From positions 1 through 51,468 of the forward strand of contig SFCB01000098.1 of the NCBI GenBank assembly GCA_004367505.1: a stretch of 51,468 bases of DNA, written 5' to 3'. Shown here piece by piece: positions 25,511-33,142 of this stretch. Position 1 is the first letter of the stretch. Every line of letters starts with the position of its first letter. Source of the DNA: Chloroflexi bacterium OHK40. GTDB lineage: Bacteria; Chloroflexota; Chloroflexia; Chloroflexales; Chloroflexaceae. The translations under genes and the position numbers were made by a program. Below the pieces are notes generated by a model. That model searched no databases, was not told the DNA's origin, and worked only from the letters and a program-made list of their open reading frames with translations.

Positions 25511-26215
25511 TTACTGTTCGCGGACGACGATTTGGTGGGCGAGCTGGTGATCGAGCGGGTGATTCTTGCCCGCAACACACAACTGAAGGGGACCATCGAA
25601 GGGCGCACGGGCTGCGACGCGACACGTTGCACCGGGCGTCAGCCCGAGTTCGGCCAGGTAGCGCAGTCGGGCCGCGTCCTGGTCGAGCACGCGCACGATG
25701 ACCAGCGGGCGGTCAACTGGCGCATCGCTGAGACGCTGATCGCTGCAGCCGGGCAAGGTGCCGTCGGGTCGGGGGATGGGATCGCCGTGCGGGTCGGTCG
25801 TCGGCTCGCCGAGCCAGGCGGCGATGCGCGCCGCGAGCTTGGGGCTGATATGGTGCTCCAGCGCCTCCGCCTCAGCGTGAACCTCGTCCCAGCTGTATCC
25901 AAGCGCCTCGACGAGAAAGGTCTCCAGTAGCCTGTGGTTGCGCACCATGCCCAGAGCCACGCGCTCGCCTGCCGGTGTGAGCCGGGCGCCGCGGTACAGC
26001 TGATGGACGATCAGGCCCCGCTCTTCCAGTTGGCGGAGCATCCCCGAGACTGAGCCGGGCTTGATCCCGCCCAGCTGCGCGCAGAGTGCGTTCGTCGAGG
26101 CACTCTCGCCACGCTGCTGCAGCGTATAGATCGCTTTCACATAATCTTCCACTGCTGGCGTCAACGCTTTGCCTTGAGCAAGAGCGTCACTATGGTCTGC
26201 TGCCAAGCACTCCAT
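25511..26215 (-). CDS. DtxR/MntR-family metalloregulator with C-terminal FeoA-like domain
   Basis: 234 residues. Winged helix: TPAVEDYVKAIYTLQQRG and the HTH around ALCAQLGGIKPGSVSGMLRQ. The metal-sensing dimer domain follows with VEALGYSWDEVHAEAEALEH and further His/Asp/Glu positions. A C-terminal SH3-like FeoA segment (RYLAELGLTPGATCRV) completes it. Family knowledge: these bind Fe(II) or Mn(II) and repress uptake genes. It starts the operon DtxR, oxidase, ZIP; a near-palindromic box lies about 40 bases upstream of its start, so autoregulation is likely. Fe versus Mn cannot be told from the sequence. Confidence 0.93.
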   Translation of the reverse strand: MECLAADHSDALAQGKALTPAVEDYVKAIYTLQQRGESASTNALCAQLGGIKPGSVSGMLRQLEERGLIVHQLYRGARLTPAGERVALGMVRNHRLLETFLVEALGYSWDEVHAEAEALEHHISPKLAARIAAWLGEPTTDPHGDPIPRPDGTLPGCSDQRLSDAPVDRPLVIVRVLDQDAARLRYLAELGLTPGATCRVAARAPFDGPLQLCVAGKNHPLDHQLAHQIVVREQ

Positions 26216-26255
26216 AGGTCTTCCTCACATCAAGCTCTAAGTGCGCAAAATCTAT

Positions 26256-26273
26256 TTTTAGCCTATCCTAAAA
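26256..26273 (-). promoter_or_regulatory. DtxR-type operator box ahead of the regulator-oxidase-ZIP operon
   Basis: TTTTAGCCTATCCTAAAA. Six-base arms TTTTAG and CTAAAA. One position off the pattern TTTTAGG-N4-CCTAAAA shown by the box at 26829-26846. Confidence 0.7.
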
Positions 26274-26515
26274 TACCATCAAAAGGGGAACAAGTCAAGA
26301 GGGAGAACGGGTAATTCTTCCCGGCTGCTCTTAAATCCTTTGCGCCTGGTCACACAGGGCCAGAGAGAGACACATATCGCCTCACCCTGGCCGCGTACCA
26401 TTGTGACGTCAACCACACGTGAAGAAGCACTACGGAGCCTTTGCAGATTCAAACAAGCGGTAAAAGCGCCGTGTGAGCCATTCCACCGCAGCCTTGAGCA
26501 GTTCCCATTCGGCGC

Positions 26516-26794
26516 TCAAAAAACGGTACTGCCGTTTGAGCACCGCAGTGACGATAACGAAGCGCCCCCCTCTACCAGCAGGTACAATACAATTGCGAGG
26601 AGCACGCACTGCCAGAGGCTGAGCCCGATGGTTACGCCAAACAGTGGGCCGAACCAGATTGTAAATTCCAGGAGCAGAAACGGGATCTCGAGCAGCGCCT
26701 CGACCAGCACATACTTCCAGCCGAGCGGCGCCAGCCGTCGCAGCAACGGCATACGTCCGATCACGTTGCTAAGCCAGGGTTTCAGTCTCGCCAT
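26516..26794 (-). CDS. Small hydrophobic membrane protein, unknown, DtxR-box gene
   Basis: About 92 residues from the ATG at 26794 (in-frame ATG at 26827 adds 11 residues). Basic N-terminus MARLKPWLSNVIGRMPLLRR, then two hydrophobic helices in LVEALLEIPFLLLEFTIWF and LSLWQCVLLAIVLYLLVEGG. The end of the frame overlaps a hairpin (26514-26526 with 26532-26541). It is divergent from the WD40 gene, and a perfect DtxR-type box lies between them, which makes it a plausible metal-regulated gene. I recognise no family. Confidence 0.5.
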   Translation of the reverse strand: MARLKPWLSNVIGRMPLLRRLAPLGWKYVLVEALLEIPFLLLEFTIWFGPLFGVTIGLSLWQCVLLAIVLYLLVEGGASLSSLRCSNGSTVF

Positions 26795-26828
26795 TACCGA
26801 GCCTCGATTTTTCGTACTCGCATCCAAA

Positions 26829-26846
26829 TTTTAGGTATTCCTAAAA
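26829..26846 (+). promoter_or_regulatory. DtxR-type operator box between divergent genes
   Basis: TTTTAGGTATTCCTAAAA, perfect 7-base arms around TATT. It lies 19 bases before the WD40 gene start and 35 bases before the small membrane protein start on the other strand. Confidence 0.78.
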
Positions 26847-26864
26847 TAACAGGTAGTCCACACA

Positions 26865-27950
26865 ATGTCAATGCTCACACGTGAGGGCAAGTGGCAACTA
26901 CGCACATTTCCTCGTCGCCTCCTCATCCGTCTCATCCTTGGCATAGGCATGCTCCTGGCAGGCGTGCTGCCGCTCCTGCTCACGCTCGATCGTCAGCCGC
27001 GCGTGCTGAGCACCCACAAGGCACCCGTCGCCAGTCTCGCTGTGTCACCAGATGGCAACCTGGTCGCGTCCGGCGCCGGTGATTTCGACATCGAGCTGTC
27101 GGAGTTGCCGTCCGGACGAGCGCGGGCAATGCTGCGCGGCCACCGCGACTGGATCTTCGGCCTGGCCTTCTCGCCCGACGGCCGCCTGCTCGCCTCAGCC
27201 TCCTGGGACTGGACGGTGCGGGTCTGGCGCGTCGCCGACAGCACAACGCAGCAGCTGCTCCAGCACGACAACATCGTCTGGGACGTGGCCTTCACCCCTG
27301 ACGGCGCAACTGTGGCCACGGCAAGTGAGGATGGCGTAGTGCGCCTCTGGCGCGTCGCCGACGGCGCCATGCGCACCACCCTGCCGGTAGGCAGCGCCGT
27401 GCTCTCGGTGGCCGTCGCCCCGGACGGACGCACCCTCGCCGCGGGCAGCAGCGATGGCGCCGTGCGCGTCTGGGAGCTGCCGAGCGAGACGCTGCTGCAC
27501 ACCATCCCGGCGCATCCCGAGCTGGTGTTCGCTCTGACCTACACGCCTGACAGTGCAATGCTCGTCTCGGGCGCGCGCGACGGTATAGTGCGGCGTTGGC
27601 GTGTCGCAGACGGCGCTCTCGTGGGCGAGCTGAGCGGCCACGCCGACCGTGTCTTCGCCGTGGCGTTCTCGCCAGATGGCCGCGAAGTCGCCTCGGGCGG
27701 CGAGGACCGGACGGTGCGGCTTTGGCGCCCCGACACCGGCGACGAGCTGCGCCGCTGGGACGTGGGCCGCAGCCGGCTGCGCGCCTGCACGCCGAAATGG
27801 ACCGGCAGCATCGGCGCGTCGATCGAGACGGTCACCGACTGCCGCTTCGACCCCGGCTTCGCTCCGGCGTACGCCGTCGCGTTCACGCCAGATGGGCGCG
27901 GGCTCGTCTTCGCAGACGAGGAGCGGGTGCGGTTGGCGACGCTGCCGTAG
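26865..27950 (+). CDS. Membrane-anchored WD40-repeat protein
   Basis: 361 residues. An N-terminal helix (LLIRLILGIGMLLAGVLPLL) is followed by about seven WD40 blades, each with a pattern such as VFAVAFSPDGREVASGGEDRT followed by VRLWRPDTG; the last blade (AYAVAFTPDGRGLVFADEER) is separated by a loop holding two cysteines. WD40 propellers are binding scaffolds. Expression under a DtxR-type box (26829-26846) places it in the metal regulon, unusual for WD40 proteins. Binding partner unknown. Confidence 0.87.
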   Translation: MSMLTREGKWQLRTFPRRLLIRLILGIGMLLAGVLPLLLTLDRQPRVLSTHKAPVASLAVSPDGNLVASGAGDFDIELSELPSGRARAMLRGHRDWIFGLAFSPDGRLLASASWDWTVRVWRVADSTTQQLLQHDNIVWDVAFTPDGATVATASEDGVVRLWRVADGAMRTTLPVGSAVLSVAVAPDGRTLAAGSSDGAVRVWELPSETLLHTIPAHPELVFALTYTPDSAMLVSGARDGIVRRWRVADGALVGELSGHADRVFAVAFSPDGREVASGGEDRTVRLWRPDTGDELRRWDVGRSRLRACTPKWTGSIGASIETVTDCRFDPGFAPAYAVAFTPDGRGLVFADEERVRLATLP

Positions 27951-27974
27951 CGCCGCGCTCTCTCGTGCCGGTGC

Positions 27975-28697
27975 CTACCTCGCCAGCGTTTCGATCGCCG
28001 CCACCAACTCGTCCTGGTCGAGCGCGGCACTGTCATAGTAGCTACGAATCTGCCAGTCACGATCGATCACGACGAAGCGCCCGCTGTGGCTCACCTCGTA
28101 GTCGCCGCCGTGATCTGCGCCGTGGCCACCGGTGTGCCCATCGCCCGGAGTGTGCGCGACGCCGGCCTCGTGGGCCGCGGCATCCTCCGCCGCGGCCTCC
28201 ATCACCTCGACGCCGAGCATGAAGCCGTCCACGACGACCTGGCGGATACTGGCCTCGTCGCCCGTGAGGAAGTACCAGTTGGCCGGGTCAGCCGCGAACG
28301 GCTCGCTGTACGCCTTCAGCACCTCCGGCGTGTCGCGGGTCGGGTCCACGCTGATCGACAGCAGCACCACGTCGTCGCCAAGCAGGCCCTCATCAGCGAG
28401 GCGAGTCCGTAGCGAGACCATTTGAGCAGTCAGGGCCGGGCAGATGTCGGTACAGGTGGTGTAGATGAAATCCGCCACCACGACCTTCCCGCGCAGGTCG
28501 GCGTCGCTCACGGAGCGCCCGAGTTGGTCGGTGAGCGCGAAGTCAGGTGCCTGGGCGATTGGCGCCGTAACAGCTCCGGCCTGAGCATTCAGGCGCGCGA
28601 CGAGGAAGGCGATGGCGCCCGCGGCGATCAGCAGCGAGACAAGCAGCGAGCCGCCGAGCAGGGCCAGTGACGGCCGGCGAGCGGTGGAGGTTTGCAT
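27975..28697 (-). CDS. SCO1/SenC-family copper-delivery protein with His-rich insert
   Basis: 240 residues from the ATG at 28697. An N-terminal helix anchors a thioredoxin-like domain. The copper site is in IYTTCTDICPALTAQ (CxxxC) and the histidine in EVSHSGRFVVIDRDW. Between strand beta and that histidine lies an insert rich in His, Gly and Asp (GDGHTGGHGADHGGDYE) with five or more histidines that is absent from ordinary SCO proteins. Family knowledge: SCO1 delivers copper to cytochrome c oxidase or acts as a thiol-disulfide agent. The WD40 gene is convergent; the MerR gene is divergent (141 bases away). Confidence 0.92.
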   Translation of the reverse strand: MQTSTARRPSLALLGGSLLVSLLIAAGAIAFLVARLNAQAGAVTAPIAQAPDFALTDQLGRSVSDADLRGKVVVADFIYTTCTDICPALTAQMVSLRTRLADEGLLGDDVVLLSISVDPTRDTPEVLKAYSEPFAADPANWYFLTGDEASIRQVVVDGFMLGVEVMEAAAEDAAAHEAGVAHTPGDGHTGGHGADHGGDYEVSHSGRFVVIDRDWQIRSYYDSAALDQDELVAAIETLAR

Positions 28698-28837
28698 CTC
28701 ACATCTTTCTAGCGGCCTCGCCATGGCTGAGGCCAGAGACCACGGGGCGGCAACGGCCTATGGTATGATGAACCCCCGGACACGAGGTCATCACGAGCGC
28801 CAGAATGACGCCGAGCAAGCGGATAGGAACAGAGTCG

Positions 28838-29605
28838 ATGCAGGTCGAACGGCTCACCATCGGGCAGCTGGCGAAGCGCGTGAGCCTGCGTCCCTCGGCG
28901 CTGCGCTTCTACGAGGCCGAGGGCTTGCTTACACCGACCGCGCATACTGAGGCCGGCTACCGGCTTTACGACCCTGAGGCTGAGGAGACACTGCGCTTCA
29001 TCCAGCGTGCCCAGCGGCTTGGGTTCGCCCTCACCGACATCCGCGCCCTGCTGGCGGGCCGCGCTGGTGATCCTATCAAGGAGGGCATGCTTGCGACACT
29101 GGCGCGCGAGCGCCTGGTCGCCCTGGAGCGCCAGATCACGCCACTGCTGGTGCTGCGTCATGAGCTCGGCCTCTTTCTCCGCGACCTGCGAGCTGCCCCC
29201 GCGGAGACGCATGCTTCCGCGCTCGACCGCCTGATCGACCAGGTCTGCGCCGAACCCCAGGCCCTCTCGCCTGACGCGGCGCTCGAGCAGCTCCTGGCTG
29301 AGACCAGCTGTGTGCTGACGAGCGATGAGGGCCGTGCCCTGCTTGTGCCGCTGCGTGGCCACCACGTCCACCTGTGGCAGGAGGGCGAGGCGTACCACAT
29401 CCTGATCGTCAGCGACAATCCTGCCGTCGGTGAGGCGCTCACACGGCTCGCACAGCTGGAAGCTGGCTGCCACGCCACCGACGGCCGTGACGCGCCCGAG
29501 CTGCGCCACGCCGACGAGGGGTTTTTGTTTGTGGCTCGTGGCGAGCATGCCTTCCTCTTCGCCCGACTCTTTCTCGCGTTGGAGCAGGAGCAGCCCGCGG
29601 CCTGA
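28838..29605 (+). CDS. MerR-family transcriptional regulator with C-terminal extension
   Basis: About 255 residues from the ATG at 28838; an upstream start at 28805 is possible. The HTH is LTIGQLAKRVSLRPSALRFYE, followed by GLLTPTAHTEAGYRLYD and RFIQRAQRLGFALTDI, the normal MerR core with coiled-coil helix. The C-terminal 120 residues are not a standard effector domain: HHVHLWQEGEAYHILIVSD and HADEGFLFVARGEHAF are recognisable only as a His-containing region, with cysteines at SCVL and AGCH. Metal sensing is possible but the ordered Cys pair of CueR/ZntR was not seen. It is divergent from SCO1. Candidate target is the spacer-type promoter at 31568. Confidence 0.87.
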   Translation: MQVERLTIGQLAKRVSLRPSALRFYEAEGLLTPTAHTEAGYRLYDPEAEETLRFIQRAQRLGFALTDIRALLAGRAGDPIKEGMLATLARERLVALERQITPLLVLRHELGLFLRDLRAAPAETHASALDRLIDQVCAEPQALSPDAALEQLLAETSCVLTSDEGRALLVPLRGHHVHLWQEGEAYHILIVSDNPAVGEALTRLAQLEAGCHATDGRDAPELRHADEGFLFVARGEHAFLFARLFLALEQEQPAA

Positions 29606-29629
29606 GCTGCGAGCCGCCCAACCACGATA

Positions 29630-30379
29630 CTACGGGGTCAGGTCGACGTCTGGCGCCACCTTGGCGAAGATGCGGCGCAGGTCATCGGTGCTGAGGATCG
29701 CCGGGTACATCTGCCCGTTGATCACGAAGGTCGGCGTTCCCGTCACGCCCACGCGCCCGGTCTCGGCGTAGTCGGCCTCGACCTGGGCGGCGTACTTGCC
29801 CGAGCCCAGGCACTGCCCAAAGGCCGCTGTGTCAAGGCCGAGGCCTGCCGCCATCTCGTTCAGCCGCGCCTGGCTGAAGACCTGCGGGCCGGTACCCTCG
29901 ATGGTGGGCTGGTTGAGGAACATGGTGTCGTGCATAGGCCAGAAGGCGTTCTGCTCCGCCGCGCAGTAGGCGGCGGCGGCCGCGTTGCGTGAGCCCTCGC
30001 CGTGGAAGGGCGCGTTGCGGATCTCGAAGCGCACCTTGCCGGTCGCGGCGAAGGCCTCGATCACCTCGGCCTCGTAGGTGCGGGCGAAGTAGCCGCAGGA
30101 CTCACACTCGTAGTCGGCGTACTCGACCACCTGGATAGGTGCGTCGGCCGGCCCCCAGGCGCGCCCGTTCGGTTCGGCGTTGGGCGGGGCGGGGTGCTCG
30201 CTCACCACGATCGGACCCAGGTTGCGCGCGATGCGCTGCTCGGCCGAGTTCTGGCCTATTGATGCCACGCTGGTGATCACCAGCACCGCCAGCAGGGCGC
30301 TAACGCCGGCGATCCAGATCAGGCGCTGCTGGTTGCGCGACTGCCGCTTGCGGCGGGGTGCGTCTTGACGAGTTGCCAC
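29630..30379 (-). CDS. DsbA-like thiol oxidoreductase, membrane anchored
   Basis: 249 residues. Start GTG at 30379 with AGGAG 6 bases upstream. Basic N-terminus, one helix (LIWIAGVSALLAVLVITSVA), then a DsbA/BdbD-type domain. The active site is YADYECESCGYFAR (CESC) and the cis-proline loop is GVTGTPTFVINGQMYP. Additional cysteines in AAYCAAE and FGQCLGSG may form a structural disulfide. It oxidises or isomerises disulfides of exported proteins. The BdbC-type gene upstream by 37 bases would re-oxidise it; the two form a pair. Convergent with the MerR gene. Confidence 0.92.
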   Translation of the reverse strand: MATRQDAPRRKRQSRNQQRLIWIAGVSALLAVLVITSVASIGQNSAEQRIARNLGPIVVSEHPAPPNAEPNGRAWGPADAPIQVVEYADYECESCGYFARTYEAEVIEAFAATGKVRFEIRNAPFHGEGSRNAAAAAYCAAEQNAFWPMHDTMFLNQPTIEGTGPQVFSQARLNEMAAGLGLDTAAFGQCLGSGKYAAQVEADYAETGRVGVTGTPTFVINGQMYPAILSTDDLRRIFAKVAPDVDLTP

Positions 30380-30416
30380 ATGGGTCTCCTATCTGTTGGC
30401 GCTTACGCGCCCCGGG

Positions 30417-31028
30417 TTACAACAGCTGGGCCGTGAGAACAAAGGCCGCCACAACGGCGACGACGATGCCGTAGACGGGAAGTGCCGCAGGGGTGATAAG
30501 CGCCCGTGCTCCGGCAGGGGCTCCTGCATCCGGCTCCTCGAAGGGTGCGAAGCGCGAGACAACCATCATCAGCGAGATGATCAGAAAGGCCGTCAGGGCC
30601 ATAAACGGGATGTTGATGAAGCCGAAGATGTCCAGGTAGTCCACCGTGCAGGGCACGCCGGCGCGGCAGGGCGGCGGCGGGAACCAGTCGGTCTTGATCA
30701 GCAAGTAGTGGTAGAGCGAGACGCCGGCCCCGGTCAGCGAGAAGGGCAGCACGTAGCGGTGCAGACCGTCGTCGCGGCGCAGGATGCCGACGGCGAGCGT
30801 GATGCTGAGCGGGTACATCAGGATGCGCTGATACCAGCACAGCGTGCAGGGCATCCAGCCGAGCACCTCGCTGAAAAACAGGCTGCCGCCCGTGGCGAGC
30901 CAGGCCGCCAACAGGGCCACGTACCGGCTGAGGCGTCCGAGGACGAGCATGAGCAGCGACTCGTCCTGCTCGTCGTCCTCTGCGGCAGCAGATCGAGCCA
31001 CCGTATCGTGAGTTGAAGTATGTGCCAT
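30417..31028 (-). CDS. BdbC/DsbB-type disulfide-bond formation protein
   Basis: 203 residues, four helices after a charged N-terminus. The quinone-reducing cysteine pair is visible as WMPCTLCWYQRILMYPLS and the loop pair in CRAGVPCTVDYLDIFG. These match the BdbC branch. It re-oxidises the DsbA-like partner and passes electrons to quinone. It is 38 bases before the DsbA-like gene on the same strand, and both lie beside SCO1 and the MerR regulator, consistent with cupric/disulfide stress handling. A C-terminal helix follows about 10 residues rich in Ala and Gly. Confidence 0.93.
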   Translation of the reverse strand: MAHTSTHDTVARSAAAEDDEQDESLLMLVLGRLSRYVALLAAWLATGGSLFFSEVLGWMPCTLCWYQRILMYPLSITLAVGILRRDDGLHRYVLPFSLTGAGVSLYHYLLIKTDWFPPPPCRAGVPCTVDYLDIFGFINIPFMALTAFLIISLMMVVSRFAPFEEPDAGAPAGARALITPAALPVYGIVVAVVAAFVLTAQLL

Positions 31029-31137
31029 AGCGGGAGCCCGCCGCGACGGTGACGCCGCGGACGAGTATCAATCTAGCTCAGGGGGAATGAGAACTCCAGC
31101 GACCAGACGGCGCCGGATCGCGAGCAGGGCGGGTCAA

Positions 31138-31497
31138 TCAGGCGGGTTGGGGCGGGGGCAGCAGGGGCGGAGGCGTCAGGCGTAGGCGGAGGGCAGGTGT
31201 GGTGAGCGTGACACGAGCGGTATGGGGCGATGAGACAGCCAGCAGGAGCAGCGGGAATATTAGCAACCCGCAGTGGAGCGCACAGTGTTCCAGCGCGTCG
31301 GGCGGCGAAGGCTGCGTATCGACAGGGGTTGTCTGCGCCTGTGAAGGAAGAGCTCCATCAGCCCGGTCGCACAGCTCACGCTCACAGGGAGCGGCGAGCA
31401 CGGTTAATAGGGTCACGAGCAGCAGCGCCCCAAGCAGGAGCGACTCGCGCAGTGTTCCCGGCACCAGTCGATAGGTTGTGCTTCCCTTCACATGCAT
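31138..31497 (-). CDS. Small two-helix membrane protein, paralogue of 1170-1559
   Basis: 119 residues. First helix ESLLLGALLLVTLLTVLAAP, then CERELCDRADGALPSQ, then second helix around HCALHCGLLIFPLLLLAV with a His-Cys pair repeated three residues apart, and the tail RLTPPPLLPPPQPA. The His-Cys residues by the membrane suggest a metal or haem site. Same overall plan and tail as the protein at 1170-1559. Divergent from the second CDF gene, 71 bases from its promoter. No family claimed. Confidence 0.5.
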   Translation of the reverse strand: MHVKGSTTYRLVPGTLRESLLLGALLLVTLLTVLAAPCERELCDRADGALPSQAQTTPVDTQPSPPDALEHCALHCGLLIFPLLLLAVSSPHTARVTLTTPALRLRLTPPPLLPPPQPA

Positions 31498-31567
31498 CGC
31501 GCAGTCAGTATACGTGAGCCTGCAGCAGGCGGCAAGCGCATCTCACTTGAAAGGCGACAACTGCCAC

Positions 31568-31599
31568 TTGACCTTGAAGACAGCTTGAACGTGTATGCT
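31568..31599 (+). promoter_or_regulatory. MerR-type promoter with 20-bp spacer ahead of the CDF gene
   Basis: TTGACC at 31568-31573 and TATGCT at 31594-31599 are spaced 20 bases. An imperfect dyad ACCTTGAAG-ACAG-CTTGAACGT (31571-31592, 7 of 9 paired) lies between them. MerR regulators act on such overlong spacers. The CDF start is 74 bases downstream. Confidence 0.55.
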
Positions 31600-31672
31600 G
31601 CGAGCGGGTTCAGGGACGCCAGGCGCTGCGCCTGATGCCGTGAACGACATACTACATGCTACGGAGGGGGAG

Positions 31673-32581
31673 ATGGCGCACAACCACGCCCATAGTCACG
31701 GTGATACCGGCAATATCCGAATGGCCTTTTTTCTCAACCTGGGCTTCACGCTGCTGGAGTTCGCAGGCGGCATCTGGACAAATAGCGTGGCGATTACGGC
31801 TGACGCCGTGCACGATCTTGGCGATTCCGCCTCGCTGGGCCTCGCCTGGTATCTTGAACGCTACGCTCAGCGGGGCGCCAGCCGGACCTACTCGTACGGC
31901 TACGGGCGGTTCTCGTTGCTCGGGGCACTTATCAACGCCGGCGTGCTGATCGGCGGCTCGCTTTTCGTGCTGTCCGAGGCGATCCCCCGCATCCTCGACA
32001 CCCAGCCGACCTACGCCCCCGGCATGATCGGCTTTGCGGTGCTGGGCATCCTGGTTAATGGGGCAGCCGTTCTCCGGTTACGCCGCAGCGAAGGGCTCAA
32101 CGCGCAGGTGGTCGGCTGGCATCTGCTGGAGGATGTACTCGGCTGGGTCGCCGTGCTGCTGGTCAGCCTGGTCCTCTTCTTCGTTGGCGACTGGTATATC
32201 CTCGACCCGCTGCTCTCAGTGCTGATCACCCTCGTCGTCCTGACAAACGCCGCGCGGAACCTCCGAGGTGTGCTGCGCATCCTCCTCCAGGCTGCGCCCA
32301 GCGGCATAGACGTGACGACGATTGACGCCGAGCTCGGGCGGATCGATGACGTCCAATCAACTCATCACACCCACGTCTGGTCCCTCGACGGCGAGCACCA
32401 CGTGCTCACCACCCACCTGGTCGTCAATCCAGATACGCCCAAGGCGACCATCGTGGCGGTAAAGGACCGGGCGCGGGCGATCGCTGCGCAACTGGAGGCC
32501 AGCCACATCACGGTGGAGGTCGAGTTTGGTGACGAGGACTGTACCATGCGTGACCGACCACACGCCGAGGCTGCCCCCTGA
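31673..32581 (+). CDS. CzcD-type CDF cation efflux protein
   Basis: 302 residues from the ATG at 31673 with GGAGGGGGAG just before it. An N-terminal His stretch (MAHNHAHSHGD) precedes six helices: LNLGFTLLEFAGGIWTNS, the site-A segment ADAVHDLGDSASLGLAWYLE, and HLLEDVLGWVAVLLVSLVL. The C-terminal domain ends with THHTHVWSLDGEHHVLTTHLV, the CDF cytoplasmic dimer domain. It exports Zn, Co, Cd or Fe for protons. The His-rich leader and HD/ED pattern match CzcD. It is preceded by a MerR-type promoter and followed, 168 bases on, by the third CmtR-like gene. Confidence 0.92.
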   Translation: MAHNHAHSHGDTGNIRMAFFLNLGFTLLEFAGGIWTNSVAITADAVHDLGDSASLGLAWYLERYAQRGASRTYSYGYGRFSLLGALINAGVLIGGSLFVLSEAIPRILDTQPTYAPGMIGFAVLGILVNGAAVLRLRRSEGLNAQVVGWHLLEDVLGWVAVLLVSLVLFFVGDWYILDPLLSVLITLVVLTNAARNLRGVLRILLQAAPSGIDVTTIDAELGRIDDVQSTHHTHVWSLDGEHHVLTTHLVVNPDTPKATIVAVKDRARAIAAQLEASHITVEVEFGDEDCTMRDRPHAEAAP

Positions 32582-32749
32582 CCATGTGTGTCCTCGCCGG
32601 GGTTTCGGCCACGAGCGCCAGAGCCGTAACTCGCGCCCCAACCCGAAGATGTTGGCTGTCACTGTGCTGGTGCCGGAATGTTGACAGGGCCGGGGACATT
32701 GCCTAACAGATCACCAGCTGATGATGCGATGAGATGAGGAGCACGCGTG

Positions 32750-33142
32750 ATGCTTCAGGTGCAGGCTCAGGGAGTGACTCTCAAGGCCAAGTTGTTCCGC
32801 GGCTTCGCCGACCCGTCGCGGCTGGCCATCCTCGAAGCGCTCCGCGAGGGGCCACGAACCGTGAGCGAGCTAGTTGCGGGGACGGGGCTGAGCCAGTCCA
32901 ACGCCTCCAACCACCTGGCCTGTCTGCGCGACTGCGGGCTGGTGGCGGCGACCCAGCGCGGGCGCTTTGTGACCTACCAGTTCAGCGACCCGCGCATCGA
33001 GACGCTGCTCAGCCTCGCCGACGAGGTGCTCGCCGACGTGGCCCGCGGGGTGTACGAGTGCACCCGCTACACGGCGCCGGAGCCAGCGATCATTCCCGAG
33101 CCGGCCGTGACGACCGCGATGAAGGAGGGCCGTGATGCCTGA
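32750..33142 (+). CDS. CmtR-like ArsR-family metal sensor, third copy
   Basis: 130 residues from the ATG at 32750 (GAGGAG upstream; GTG at 32747 also possible). Recognition helix SQSNASNHLACLRDCGLV, wing QRGRFVTYQFSD, and C-terminal YECTRY. The cysteines in HLACLRDCG and YECTRY are the CmtR-type Cd/Pb ligands. Its gene overlaps the start of the ATPase by 8 bases, so the two are translationally coupled. The protein is closer to the 18062 copy than to the 15945 copy. A Glu/Pro-rich tail extends beyond the last cysteine. Confidence 0.92.
   Translation: MLQVQAQGVTLKAKLFRGFADPSRLAILEALREGPRTVSELVAGTGLSQSNASNHLACLRDCGLVAATQRGRFVTYQFSDPRIETLLSLADEVLADVARGVYECTRYTAPEPAIIPEPAVTTAMKEGRDA

Noticed and set aside
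24211-25701. 496-codon plus-strand open frame
   Set aside because: It is the antisense of the multicopper oxidase and DtxR genes, with no family similarity; high GC gives long antisense frames.
26514-26541. Hairpin GCTCAAA..ACGG / CCGTTTGAGC as a terminator
   Set aside because: No T-tract follows on either strand and it overlaps the end of a gene frame; not called a terminator.
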